Of a stretch of 42,324 nt of DNA, positions 16,356 through 24,400 are shown piece after piece. This DNA is from Bacillota bacterium (GTDB lineage: Bacteria; Bacillota_A; Clostridia; Lachnospirales; WQUN01), in assembly GCA_009786175.1 (NCBI GenBank), contig WQTQ01000231.1, forward strand, positions 1-42,324. The letters run 5' to 3'. The translations under genes were made by a program, and so were the position numbers. Position 1 is the first letter of the stretch, and each line of letters opens with the position of its first letter. The notes below the pieces were generated by a model. That model saw only the letters and a program-made list of their open reading frames with translations. It did no database searches and had not been told where the DNA came from.

Positions 16356-16364
16356 TGGTAGAAT
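16356..16364 (+). promoter_or_regulatory. Extended -10 promoter of the asparaginase-like gene
   Basis: TGGTAGAAT fits the extended -10 form (TGn then TAGAAT). The -35 region is weak (AAGTAT at 16336-16341). The ATG at 16396 follows after about 25 transcribed bases with a GAAAGGAAG ribosome binding site. Confidence 0.45.
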
Positions 16365-16395
16365 AGAACTCACTAACAACGAAAGGAAGAATAGT

Positions 16396-17271
16396 ATGAA
16401 AAACTGGGCTGTAATAGGAACATGGAGCATGGTTTTGGACGGAATCTGTCAGGCGGCGGAACTGCTTAAAAAAGGAGGATGTGCCGCAGACGCTGTTGAA
16501 AACGCCATTGTAGCGGTGGAAGATTGTCATACCTACAACTCTGTCGGATATGGCGGGCTGCCAAATAAATTGGGCATTGTGGAACTTGACGCGGCATTTA
16601 TGGACGGGGACAATTTTTCCCTGGGCGCGGTTGGGGCAATTAAAGACTATGCCAACCCAATCCGTATAGCGCGGGCGTTGTCTTACGAAAAAAACAGTAA
16701 CTTCCTGGTTGGCCCGGGGGCGGAAGACTATGCACATCGCAAAGGGTTCCTTCGTAAAAACATGCTGACACCGGAATCCCGGGAAAAATGGCAACAGCGC
16801 AGCCAGGGCGAAATTGACCCGCAGCTTAAATCTTACGATGGCCACGATACGGTTTGCGTTATTGCCCTAGACCAAAATGGGAGCATGGCAGTAGGCACAT
16901 CTACCAGCGGGCTATTTATGAAAAACCCCGGCCGTTTAGGTGACGCTCCGTTAGTCGGCCCCGGCTTTTACGCGGACAGTGCCATAGGCGCCGCAGCAGC
17001 CACGGGCCTTGGCGAAGACATAATGAAGGGCTGCCTTTCCTACGAGACGGTTTGCCGTATGGCCCGGGGATTTTCCCCAATGGAAGCGGCCCAAAGCTGC
17101 ATCGACGAATTTGCCGCAAGGCTTATAAACCGCAACGAAAATTACCGCAGTTTGGAAATGTCGTTGATATGTATGGATAAACACGGAAACTACGGTGTGG
17201 GAACAACATTGGAGTTTTCTTACGCTGTGGCTATGGCAAACTTGCCACCTGTCAGTTATACCACAAAATAA
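16396..17271 (+). CDS. Ntn-hydrolase asparaginase / glycosylasparaginase family protein
   Basis: A 291-residue type-2 asparaginase-family protein. The precursor normally cuts itself just before a catalytic threonine; this is Thr152 in GHDTVCVIALD, matching the family's HDT motif. The alpha part has GCAADAVENAIVAVED and SVGYGGLPN (about 28-56). The beta part has GTSTSGLFMKNPGRLGDAPLVGPGFYAD, typical of N4-(beta-N-acetylglucosaminyl)-L-asparaginase-like enzymes. Likely substrates are N-linked glycoasparagine, isoaspartyl dipeptides or asparagine. There is no signal peptide, so it acts in the cytoplasm. A GNAT gene follows 18 bases later and may be co-transcribed. Confidence 0.88.
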   Translation: MKNWAVIGTWSMVLDGICQAAELLKKGGCAADAVENAIVAVEDCHTYNSVGYGGLPNKLGIVELDAAFMDGDNFSLGAVGAIKDYANPIRIARALSYEKNSNFLVGPGAEDYAHRKGFLRKNMLTPESREKWQQRSQGEIDPQLKSYDGHDTVCVIALDQNGSMAVGTSTSGLFMKNPGRLGDAPLVGPGFYADSAIGAAAATGLGEDIMKGCLSYETVCRMARGFSPMEAAQSCIDEFAARLINRNENYRSLEMSLICMDKHGNYGVGTTLEFSYAVAMANLPPVSYTTK

Positions 17272-17289
17272 AAATATTCGGAGGTACGT

Positions 17290-17799
17290 ATGACTGTTGA
17301 GTTAAAGAAACTATCACTTGAAGATGGTATGGACATATATGATATGCTGCAAGAAATTCCAAAAGATGAAAACGGTTTTGTCAATGGTTGTAATGGTGTC
17401 GCATATAACGACTATAAACAATGGTTAATGCGCAGCGATAATATAGCAAATGGGATTGGCTTAGAAGACTGGATGGTTCCTCAAAACATATACTGGTTAT
17501 ATATAGATGGTAAACCTGTTGGTATGGGAAAATTACGCCATCGCTTAACAGATAAGCTTAAAGAAGACGGCGGACATATTGGATATGCGATTGCCCCATC
17601 GTATCGGAACCTTGGATATGGTAAAACGCTCGTAAAGCTGTTGATTATCGAAGCAAATAAGTTGGGCATGGGCAGTCTTTTACTTACAATTGAAAATCAT
17701 AACATCGGTTCTATACAAGTAGCTGTTGCTAACGGTGGGATAATCGAAAAGGTCAATGAAACTCGACATTACATTTGGATTGACGCAAACGCCCAGTAA
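17290..17799 (+). CDS. GNAT family N-acetyltransferase
   Basis: A 169-residue single-domain acetyltransferase. Motif A is visible as GGHIGYAIAPSYRNLGYGKTLVKLL (split over residues 96-120), with the acetyl-CoA binding turn RNLGYG. The later NHNIGSIQVAVANGG (about 137-150) is motif B. The N-terminal half resembles the family of small-molecule acetyltransferases that begin with an LE-GMDIYDML-like helix; the substrate is unknown. GGAGGT lies 5 bases upstream of the ATG. Codon use is more AT-rich than in its neighbours (many GGT, GTT, ATA, AAT codons), which hints at a separate origin. Confidence 0.85.
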   Translation: MTVELKKLSLEDGMDIYDMLQEIPKDENGFVNGCNGVAYNDYKQWLMRSDNIANGIGLEDWMVPQNIYWLYIDGKPVGMGKLRHRLTDKLKEDGGHIGYAIAPSYRNLGYGKTLVKLLIIEANKLGMGSLLLTIENHNIGSIQVAVANGGIIEKVNETRHYIWIDANAQ

Positions 17800-17811
17800 T
17801 CTGAACCCTTA

Positions 17812-17974
17812 TCATTTCAGCGTATTTTGATCACGTATTAAAAGCCATTTTCCGTCATTTTGGCAAAATAATTATGCTTTTATGGGACGGGTGCAAATAC
17901 TCTGAAAATGCCGCAATGTCCCTTTCTGCGATGGATTTCAGGTGCAGTTCCAGTGCCGTATCAAAATTAATCAT
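17812..17974 (-). pseudogene. Remnant of a SnoaL-like (NTF2-fold) protein
   Basis: An ATG at 17974 opens a 39-codon frame whose product reads like the N-terminus of a SnoaL/ketosteroid-isomerase-like protein (ALELHLKSIAERDIAAFSEY, then LHPSHKSIIIL), ending at TGA 17855-17857. Shifted by one base, the sequence goes on as NDGKWLLIRDQNTLK and stops at 17812-17814. That resembles the C-terminal strand of the same family. The middle of the protein (roughly 70-80 residues) is missing, so this looks like an internal deletion. The family call is from pattern memory and is tentative. Confidence 0.45.
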
Positions 17975-18076
17975 ACAAAACCCCATTCTATTTTAGTATA
18001 GCAAAACAGCTACAACCCCAGTATGGCAGAAAAATATTTTAGGTTCAAAGTAATTTTTGGTTATAATCAAGTTTTC

Positions 18077-18110
18077 CTAAGCTGCGTATACAGCCTACCA
18101 AGCTGCATTC
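18077..18110 (+). promoter_or_regulatory. Candidate LytTR operator: direct repeats 21 bp apart
   Basis: AAGCTGC occurs at 18079-18085 and again at 18100-18106, a spacing of exactly 21 bp (two helical turns). Flanks are partly alike (CTAAGCTGCGTA and CCAAGCTGCATT). LytTR proteins usually bind paired direct repeats with this period. The pair ends about 20 bases upstream of the -10 element of the LytTR gene itself, suggesting autoregulation. Confidence 0.45.
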
Positions 18111-18126
18111 CAATCCGCCGTAAAAG

Positions 18127-18135
18127 TGATACAAT
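18127..18135 (+). promoter_or_regulatory. Extended -10 promoter of the LytTR gene
   Basis: TGATACAAT fits an extended -10 element. No recognisable -35 box lies 16-18 bases upstream, which would suit a promoter that needs an activator bound at the repeats 18079-18106. Confidence 0.5.
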
Positions 18136-18162
18136 ATAAGCACCGGCGGGAGGTGATGACAA

Positions 18163-18591
18163 TTGAAAGTTAAAATTAAGGAAGGCTTTGACAGTGTAGA
18201 GGTAATAATTAATTGCCCGGAAATTACGAATGAAATCCGCAAAATGGAGTTGTTATTGCACGGGTACAAGCAGCGGCTTCCCTGCAGTAAAGACAATGTA
18301 ACGCACATGGTAGACAAAAACGACATTTATTATTTCGAATCCGTAGACAAACGCTGCTTTATTTACACCACAGATAATGTGTATGAAACCCCTCTTAAAC
18401 TGTACGAAATTGAAGAAATACTTAATGTGGGCTTTTTGCGAAGTGCAAAGTCACAAATCGTAAATATCGCAAAAATAAAATCTCTTTGCCCGGATTTTGG
18501 TGGACGGATAGAGATAATTATGGACAACAACGAAAAATTAATTGTTTCACGACAATACGCAAAATTGTTAAAAGAAAGGTTGGGGTTATAA
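18163..18591 (+). CDS. LytTR-domain DNA-binding regulator
   Basis: A 142-residue stand-alone LytTR protein without a receiver domain. The N-terminal 40 residues form a short alpha/beta segment; the LytTR domain spans about 45-140. It has the typical IYYFESVDKRCFIYTTDNVYET strands, GFLRSAKSQIVNIAKIKSL and a final basic helix. The start is the TTG at 18163, preceded by GGGAGGTGATG at the right distance. Its stop overlaps the start of the next gene (TAATG), a four-helix membrane protein. Such LytTR/membrane-protein pairs are common in Firmicutes, where the membrane partner holds the regulator inactive in related systems. Direct repeats upstream are candidate binding sites. Confidence 0.88.
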   Translation: MKVKIKEGFDSVEVIINCPEITNEIRKMELLLHGYKQRLPCSKDNVTHMVDKNDIYYFESVDKRCFIYTTDNVYETPLKLYEIEEILNVGFLRSAKSQIVNIAKIKSLCPDFGGRIEIIMDNNEKLIVSRQYAKLLKERLGL

Positions 18592-19055
18592 TGAGAAAGT
18601 TAACGGAATTTGTAATGCCTCTAAAAATGTTTGCCTCTGCCATATTCGCGGGGTTTATGATTTTGTACATGGTAAGCGGGGTTGTTTATGCCCATGTTTC
18701 CGGCGTTGACTTTGTTTACGCGGTGCCTTTTGTCTTTGTACTGCAAGGCCTATTGCTGGCGGCCCTTATTTCACTTTTGTGGGGCATACTTTTCAGTGAT
18801 GTATTAATCAAAACTTGGCGGCAGTTTTCACGCCTGATTATCTTCGCTGTTTCCCTTATGGCACTGCTGGCAATATGCGTACTCACATTTGTGGCCATAC
18901 CTACGGACTGGGCGCGGCTGTGGCTTTTTACAAACGGCTGCATTGGGCTGGGGCTGATTGTATTCGCTATTGTAAATGAAGTACGCTTTAAGGCAACCGG
19001 CAAGCGGTATACGGAAATACTGAATAAGTATAAAGCGGAGAATTTGCGGATGTAA
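18591..19055 (+). CDS. Four-helix membrane protein paired with LytTR (DUF3021-like)
   Basis: A 154-residue integral membrane protein with four predicted transmembrane helices (about residues 10-32, 43-65, 77-100 and 105-125) and a basic cytoplasmic tail. Its size, topology and position right after a LytTR gene fit the DUF3021-type partners of LytTR regulators; the family name is inferred from context as much as from sequence. I chose the ATG at 18591, which overlaps the LytTR stop codon and follows AAAGGTTGGGG. The frame is open further upstream, but that would run inside the LytTR gene. It probably controls the regulator at the membrane. Confidence 0.65.
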   Translation: MRKLTEFVMPLKMFASAIFAGFMILYMVSGVVYAHVSGVDFVYAVPFVFVLQGLLLAALISLLWGILFSDVLIKTWRQFSRLIIFAVSLMALLAICVLTFVAIPTDWARLWLFTNGCIGLGLIVFAIVNEVRFKATGKRYTEILNKYKAENLRM

Positions 19056-19127
19056 AGCACGCTTGCGCGTGTGTTTCCATCGAAATCATGTTTCGACCAA
19101 CAGAGTTATTTACTTGGACTTTAAATT

Positions 19128-19168
19128 TACCCCCTGATATCATATTCGCCATGTGATATCAGGGGGTA
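19128..19168. terminator. Bidirectional terminator hairpin, GATATC palindrome family copy 2
   Basis: TACCCCCTGATATCATAT (from 19128) pairs with ATGTGATATCAGGGGGTA (to 19168), 17 of 18 positions, around a 5-base loop. It lies between the convergent LytTR operon and the XRE gene, 3 bases from the latter's stop. T-rich stretches after it are short (GTTTTA plus strand, AAATTTAAA minus strand). Confidence 0.65.
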
Positions 19169-19171
19169 GTT

Positions 19172-20290
19172 TTATCTGTCCGCTGCCGCGTATTTTTCCA
19201 ACTCAGTACAAATTTCGGTAAACTCAGGGGTGCGGCGTATACCATCGTATTTTTCATTGCTAAGTTCCATCAGCAAATTATAAGACTCATTGCCCTTGTA
19301 ATTCTTAATTGTACCCTTGTGGCATAATTTATTTGTTAAGGGCGATGTATACAGGGCACCCGGGGCCAATTGGTCAAAAGTTATGGCATGGTGTGCCGCA
19401 TTTTTTAGGTTTTCCAGTGCTTTTGCGTAATCTCCCAGCTCTAAACACGTATGCATTGCCGTAATACGGAAATGGAGCAATTTTATATGGTAATAACCGT
19501 AATTACCGTCCGTAAATATCATCGCGTATAGTTTGAAAATATTTTCCAACACGGTAAATTTACCTTTAGGCTCGAAGCTTGCCGCTATGTCCCACATTTC
19601 CCAAGAAAGCAGTTCTGTTAAATTAACCAATGTCTGCTGGCGATGTATTAGTAATTCGTTGTCTTCCAGTACATATGCAAGCATTCTTTCCCGGGAAACC
19701 CAAAGGCGGCCTAAGTTTTCGCGAATTAATTTTGCCGCTTTTTCCCTTTCGCCCAAGTCGCGTAAGGCATAACACATAACTTCTATCATTTCGGTACGTG
19801 TATCGTTGTTTTTGCATTCCGCCAATACTTTTTCGCCTATGGAAATTATTTCTTTCCATGCGTTTTGCTGATAATCCCGGTCAATGACACCCGCGGCATC
19901 ACGGGGGTTCAATGAATCGGTGTATACCGTGTAAGCCAGCAGATACATAAGTTCGTAATTGCCAGGGTATTTTGCGGTTACTTCACGCATAATGGCAACT
20001 GCCTGTTTTGTGTGGCCAATTGCCAAAGCATCATTTCTGCGCTGCCTATACTTTGCTATTTCTTCCTGCTCTTTTAACTTGTCGATGCACAACAGCTCGT
20101 CTGTGGTTACGCCAAAGAACATTGCTATTTTGGGAAGCATTGTTATGTCGGGGTAAGCGTCGCCGCACTCCCACTTGCTAACCGATTGAAAAGAAATGTT
20201 TAAATAATCGGCCAACTGTTCCTGGGTAATTCCTCTGTTTTTGCGGAAAAGTTTAATTTTTCCGCCAATTGCAATTTCTAAGTTGCTCAT
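19172..20290 (-). CDS. XRE family transcriptional regulator with TPR-like C-terminal domain
   Basis: A 372-residue regulator. Residues about 9-63 form a Cro/CI helix-turn-helix (IKLFRKNRGITQEQLADYL, then ISFQSVSKWECGDAYPD) with the usual MLPKIAMFFGVTTDELL ending. The remaining 300 residues are helical, with repeated Ala/Leu/Tyr patterns that look like degenerate TPR units, as in clostridial XRE-TPR regulators. The target and signal are unknown. GGGAGG lies upstream of the ATG. Its promoter region contains an 8-bp inverted repeat that could be its own operator. Confidence 0.85.
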   Translation of the reverse strand: MSNLEIAIGGKIKLFRKNRGITQEQLADYLNISFQSVSKWECGDAYPDITMLPKIAMFFGVTTDELLCIDKLKEQEEIAKYRQRRNDALAIGHTKQAVAIMREVTAKYPGNYELMYLLAYTVYTDSLNPRDAAGVIDRDYQQNAWKEIISIGEKVLAECKNNDTRTEMIEVMCYALRDLGEREKAAKLIRENLGRLWVSRERMLAYVLEDNELLIHRQQTLVNLTELLSWEMWDIAASFEPKGKFTVLENIFKLYAMIFTDGNYGYYHIKLLHFRITAMHTCLELGDYAKALENLKNAAHHAITFDQLAPGALYTSPLTNKLCHKGTIKNYKGNESYNLLMELSNEKYDGIRRTPEFTEICTELEKYAAADR

Positions 20291-20302
20291 GGTATTCTTC
20301 CT

Positions 20303-20361
20303 CCCGTTTTAATTTCTTAACACGCGCATGTCATGTATAAATTATATAGAGTAAAAACGGG
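20303..20361 (-). promoter_or_regulatory. Promoter region of the XRE gene with flanking inverted repeat
   Basis: On the minus strand a perfect -10 box TATAAT lies at plus 20341-20346, with no clear -35 box. The 8-bp arms CCCGTTTT (20303-20310) and AAAACGGG (20354-20361) surround it. The downstream arm includes part of the ribosome binding site, while the other lies upstream of the -10 box and would not be transcribed. A DNA operator is therefore likelier than an RNA hairpin. Confidence 0.35.
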
Positions 20362-20419
20362 TTATTCCATAACTGCTGAAGGGAGTGAGTTCGCCCGGTA
20401 GGTGAATTATCAACCGAAA

Positions 20420-21568
20420 TCAATACCAGTACCTTCTCCGCCTTCTTCTGCGGCGGATTGCATTAACACACAACAGCCCCAGTATAAAAGTTATCAATGA
20501 CGCGCCCACAACCAAAAAAATCCGGCGGTTTGCAGACTCTTCGTATGGCACATACCGCAATCGACCCGGCACATACTCCGGCTGATACTCTTGTTCCTCC
20601 AGCATCGCCGCTATTAGTTCCTGTTCTTCTGCCCGCACTCTCTCTGCCTCTTCTGCGGCGGCTGCTTCCAGTTCTCTTTGACGCTCTGTTTCCGCCCAAA
20701 CAACATAAACATAATCAATTAGCGCAGCAGTATCCGAAAAAATTGCGCCACGAGGTGAGGAATATAAAACGGTTAATATCATCCTGCGGCTGCCTTTGCG
20801 TACATATGAAACCAAAGTGTGCTGTGCCGCATTGGTGAAGCCGGTTTTGCCGCCAATTGCATATGGGTTGTATGCCGCCTCACCGGGACGAATCATACGG
20901 TTAGTATTGCGTAAAGAACGGGGGTTGCGGTAGCGGTTTGTGGGTGGCATCTCGAAGTACGGTGTGCTGATAATTTCTACAAATACCGGATGCTGAATGG
21001 CCGCTTGCATAATAACAGCTATGTCATAGGCAGTAGTAAACTGCCCGTCGCCGGGCAGGCCACAGGGGTTAACAAAGTGGGTATTAACCGCACCAAGTTG
21101 ATGGGCACGTTCGTTCATACGCCGTACAAATTGGGCTACAGTGCCGCCTGCATACTCTGCAAGGGCCCTGGCAATCTCGTTACATGATGACAGCATTATC
21201 CCGTAAAGTGCTTCCAATACGGTAATACTTTCCCCTTCGTTCATCCATATCCGGCTGGCGTAGTCGGGTATGTCTAGGGCGTAGGCCGAAACGACCACCG
21301 GTTCGTCCAGGCTTTCTGCATACTCTAATACAAGCAAGGCTGTCATTACCTTGGTTATGCTGGCCGGGTAGCGCAGTGTGCGGCCTTCTGTTTCATAAAT
21401 AACTTCCCCTGTTTCCGCGCACATTACAAGCACAGATGCGGCTTGGTAAAGGCCGGGAGTGGATTCATCGTAGTCTGTACCGTTTTCTTCCGCATATAGC
21501 AAAAAAGGCGAGCAAAAAATCACCGTAAAGAATATAAATGTAAGCATTAGTGCGGACCTTTTTGTCAT
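20420..21568 (-). CDS. D-alanyl-D-alanine carboxypeptidase (PBP5/DacF type)
   Basis: A 382-residue low-molecular-weight penicillin-binding protein. A signal peptide covers residues 1-26. The three active-site motifs are present: SxxK as Ser70-Ile-Thr-Lys73, SxN as Ser130-Cys-Asn132 and KTG as Lys243-Thr-Gly245. The enzyme removes the terminal D-Ala from peptidoglycan stem peptides. Unlike PBP5, the C-terminus has a Glu/Ala-rich helix (about 288-330), then a transmembrane helix and an arginine-rich cytoplasmic tail, so it is anchored by a true membrane span. AGGGGA precedes the ATG. Confidence 0.93.
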   Translation of the reverse strand: MTKRSALMLTFIFFTVIFCSPFLLYAEENGTDYDESTPGLYQAASVLVMCAETGEVIYETEGRTLRYPASITKVMTALLVLEYAESLDEPVVVSAYALDIPDYASRIWMNEGESITVLEALYGIMLSSCNEIARALAEYAGGTVAQFVRRMNERAHQLGAVNTHFVNPCGLPGDGQFTTAYDIAVIMQAAIQHPVFVEIISTPYFEMPPTNRYRNPRSLRNTNRMIRPGEAAYNPYAIGGKTGFTNAAQHTLVSYVRKGSRRMILTVLYSSPRGAIFSDTAALIDYVYVVWAETERQRELEAAAAEEAERVRAEEQELIAAMLEEQEYQPEYVPGRLRYVPYEESANRRIFLVVGASLITFILGLLCVNAIRRRRRRRRYWY

Positions 21569-21594
21569 GTAGTTCTTCCCCTTTGATTATGTAT

Positions 21595-21637
21595 GGGGAT
21601 TGTCTCGTCATGCAATAAAACGATGCGAGACAGCCCC
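21595..21637 (-). terminator. Hairpin after the gal/tldD operon
   Basis: GGGG (21595-21598) and TGTCTCG pair with CGAGACA and CCCC (to 21637) around a loose loop. It lies between the end of pmbA and the start of the D,D-carboxypeptidase gene. No T tract follows on the minus strand, so it may process or weaken rather than end transcription. Confidence 0.4.
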
Positions 21638-21654
21638 AATGTTGTATTTATTTA

Positions 21655-22974
21655 CTACGGTTTACTTGTAAAATGGAAACTTTCAATTTTTACGCCCGGT
21701 ACCAGCATTGCCCCAAAACCGCTGACAAGTTCCCGCTCTTTGGATATTGCGGTAATGTTGTTAAAGGCATCCAGCAAACTTTCTGTAAAGCGGACAGTTG
21801 CCACAGGTTTTGTAATTTTGCCGTTTTCGATTAAAAATGTACCGTTGCGGGTAAGGCCGGTTACTTGCAAATTCCGGGCATTTACAAAGTTGGTGTAATG
21901 GAATTCGTTGATAAAAATGCCGTTTTCCGTACTTGCAATTATTTCTTCAAAGGGCTTATCGCCGCCGTCTACCGCAATGTTAACAGGCATGGCACCGGAC
22001 ATAAACCTGACTGTCAATGCGTGGCCGGTGGTTTCCTTGCCTTCTTTTGCAGCACATTTATTGTCATACACAAAGGCAGAAACTACGCCGTTTTCAACAA
22101 GCGACAGTACGCGGCGGGGGTTGCCTTCCATATCGAAGGGCAGCGGCAGTAACTCCGGGTTTGTAATGTCGTCGCGGATTGTTAAGTTTTCCCCAAAAAC
22201 CTTTTCGCCCAGCTTGCCGCGGGCAAAACTTACGCCGTCTTGTACAGATTTTGCGTTTAGCATCCGTGCGGCAAAGCCCAGTAAATCCGCAAAGGCGATA
22301 GGCGAAAGTACAACCGTAAACGCGCCAAGGCTTGGCTCTACGGGGTTGCGGGCGGCCTTGGCCGTAGCCATGGCTTTTTTGAAACATCCTGCCACGTCGG
22401 GTGCTGTGGTGTAAGATACACATTCCGCCGCACCGTCCGCGCCGCTTGTGTGGGTTACAACCGTGTTAAACGAAACATCGCAGTAGCCTGCATAGCGGAA
22501 ACCGCCTTGGCTGTCACCGACGGCAATAACCGAATCCGTAAGGGTTAACGCGCCGGACGCGGTGTAGCCTGCTTCAAGTTGCGCAACGCCTTCTTTTATA
22601 CATTCCGCGCGGCCATTAACGTCAAAAGCCTTTGCAAGGGCATCGCTTTTCGCCCGTTCCGGTACTTCCTCCTTAGAAAACGGAAACGCGCCAAACTCGC
22701 CTTCAGGCACCAGCTGCAGCATTTCTTCCGCGTCTTTAACCAATTGCAGTATGCCGCTGTCGGACAGGTCGTTGGTGGCGCAAGTGGCTTGTTTCTTGCC
22801 GTCGTAAACGGTAAAACTTAGCCGCCCGTCGGTTATGGTCACGTTTTGGCTGATTTCCGAGTTGGCAAAGCGGGTTGTGCCCTGCTCGCTGGCAGAAAGT
22901 ACCGCCGTCCCATAATATTTTGTGGCGGAAAACGCCTTATCCATAAGAATTTTTGCCTGTTCCTTATTTAACAT
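21655..22974 (-). CDS. pmbA: TldD/PmbA family protein, PmbA-like partner
   Basis: A 439-residue member of the TldD/PmbA (TldE) family, which lacks the metal-binding HExxxH motif and so is the inactive partner. Visible family signatures include an N-terminal region around RFANSEISQNVTITDGRLSF and a C-terminal NVTGLTRNGTF-like stretch (read as NLQVTGLTRNGTFLIENG). TldD and PmbA form a heterodimeric metalloprotease that cuts unfolded peptides in E. coli (established). I chose ATG 22974, preceded by TAGGTG; a GTG at 22983 is less likely. It overlaps the tldD stop by 11 bases, so the two subunits are translated together. Confidence 0.85.
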   Translation of the reverse strand: MLNKEQAKILMDKAFSATKYYGTAVLSASEQGTTRFANSEISQNVTITDGRLSFTVYDGKKQATCATNDLSDSGILQLVKDAEEMLQLVPEGEFGAFPFSKEEVPERAKSDALAKAFDVNGRAECIKEGVAQLEAGYTASGALTLTDSVIAVGDSQGGFRYAGYCDVSFNTVVTHTSGADGAAECVSYTTAPDVAGCFKKAMATAKAARNPVEPSLGAFTVVLSPIAFADLLGFAARMLNAKSVQDGVSFARGKLGEKVFGENLTIRDDITNPELLPLPFDMEGNPRRVLSLVENGVVSAFVYDNKCAAKEGKETTGHALTVRFMSGAMPVNIAVDGGDKPFEEIIASTENGIFINEFHYTNFVNARNLQVTGLTRNGTFLIENGKITKPVATVRFTESLLDAFNNITAISKERELVSGFGAMLVPGVKIESFHFTSKP

Positions 22975-24400
22975 CGGAAACACCTACTTTCACTTTTCTA
23001 AACCTGGTTGGCGAAGAGCCGTGGCTTACGCGCATCATCTGCATTGGCTGGCCTTTGCCGCAGTTTGGTACGCCCACAAGCTCCCAGAAGTCTGCATTGG
23101 CTGTGCCGTCGCAACTGCCCCAAAACTCTGTAGTTTTGCCGGAGTAAATTGGGTTTTTGAAAATACGGCCCGTCAGTTTGCCGTCTTTTATCTCGTGGGC
23201 AAGTTCGCAGGCAAATTGGAAATTTACGCGCAGGTCATCAATGCTCCAGCTTTTGTTTTCGTCAAAAATAAAGCCGTATTCTATGCCCGCGATAAGCTCG
23301 TCCAATGTAAAGCCGCCGGGCAGCAAGTTGATGTTTGTCATACGTACAATCGGCAGGTTACGCCAGCCGTCAGAAAGCCCCGCCCCGGTAGAGTTAAGCC
23401 CAACTTTACGGGCGTAGGCGCGGGACGTTTGGAAGGCCGCAAACTTGCCTTTGTCCACCAGTGTGACATTTTGCGCAGGTACGCCTTCATCGTCATAGGC
23501 GAAAGTCCCCAGCCCGCCGGGGCAAGTTGCATCCGCAACCAATGTTACATGTTCCGAACCGTACGTTAGCGGCTTGGCAGACAGGTTGTCTATCTCTACA
23601 AAGCTGCGCCCGGCAAATGCCGCTTCGCTGCCCAATACACGGTCAAGCTCTGTTGGGTGGCCCACGCTTTCATGAATTTGCAAGAACATTTGCCGCGGTG
23701 TAAGGATAATGTCAAACTCACCGCTTGGGCAGTCGGGCGCGTATAGCAGCTCTACGGCTTCACGGCCAATGGCTGTGGCCCGCTTTGGCAAGTCCAGTTC
23801 AAGTACCGCTTCAAACCCGCCGCGGATAACATTAACGTAACTGCGACGCTGGGCATCTGCGTCGGATACGGCAAAGGCCGCAAGAGAAAAATCACTTTGA
23901 CAGAATTTTTGGTCTATGAAAGAGCCGTCTGTATCTGCAAAAATCACATCATCTTTACGGAAGGTGAAATTAACATTAGTACGGCTGACGCCTTCTGTTG
24001 CACGCATATTTTTATCGCACTCCATAAGCAAAGCCAGCTTGTCCGCAAATGGTACTTCGAATGGGTCCTGTACCATTGGCGTTTTATAGTCGGCTGTCAC
24101 AGCTTCCTTATGGTCAAGTTCTGCTTTTTCTGCAAGCAACACCAAACTTGCTTTGGCAATTTCATAGGCTTGCTGCACTGTTTCCTGCATTTTTGCCATG
24201 TCATTGGACGCGGCAAAACCCATTGCCCCGTCTACATACACGCGAACGCCGTAGCCCTGGCTGCGCTCCCGGGACGCGGCTGCAACCGTACCGTTCTCCA
24301 CTCGGATATTTTCCGTGTTAATGTCTTTGTAACGGATGTCCGCAAAATCTGCGCCAAGGCTTTTGGCTTGCTGCATTGCAGCTTTAATTTGCTGGTTCAT
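22964..24400 (-). CDS. tldD: TldD family metalloprotease subunit
   Basis: A 478-residue protein with the TldD metal site HESVGH at residues 243-248 (HExxxH), followed by PTELDRVLG and SEAAFAGRSFV. This is the catalytic subunit of the TldD-PmbA protease, in a beta-barrel-like cage fold. The substrate-side N-terminal domain is complete (ADFADIRYKDINTENIRVENG). The ATG lies inside the end of galE (17-base overlap), with AGGAGG inside the galE sequence, which couples its translation to the galactose genes. What peptide it cuts in this organism is unknown; in other bacteria homologues mature ribosomal peptides. Confidence 0.9.
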   Translation of the reverse strand: MNQQIKAAMQQAKSLGADFADIRYKDINTENIRVENGTVAAASRERSQGYGVRVYVDGAMGFAASNDMAKMQETVQQAYEIAKASLVLLAEKAELDHKEAVTADYKTPMVQDPFEVPFADKLALLMECDKNMRATEGVSRTNVNFTFRKDDVIFADTDGSFIDQKFCQSDFSLAAFAVSDADAQRRSYVNVIRGGFEAVLELDLPKRATAIGREAVELLYAPDCPSGEFDIILTPRQMFLQIHESVGHPTELDRVLGSEAAFAGRSFVEIDNLSAKPLTYGSEHVTLVADATCPGGLGTFAYDDEGVPAQNVTLVDKGKFAAFQTSRAYARKVGLNSTGAGLSDGWRNLPIVRMTNINLLPGGFTLDELIAGIEYGFIFDENKSWSIDDLRVNFQFACELAHEIKDGKLTGRIFKNPIYSGKTTEFWGSCDGTANADFWELVGVPNCGKGQPMQMMRVSHGSSPTRFRKVKVGVSDVK

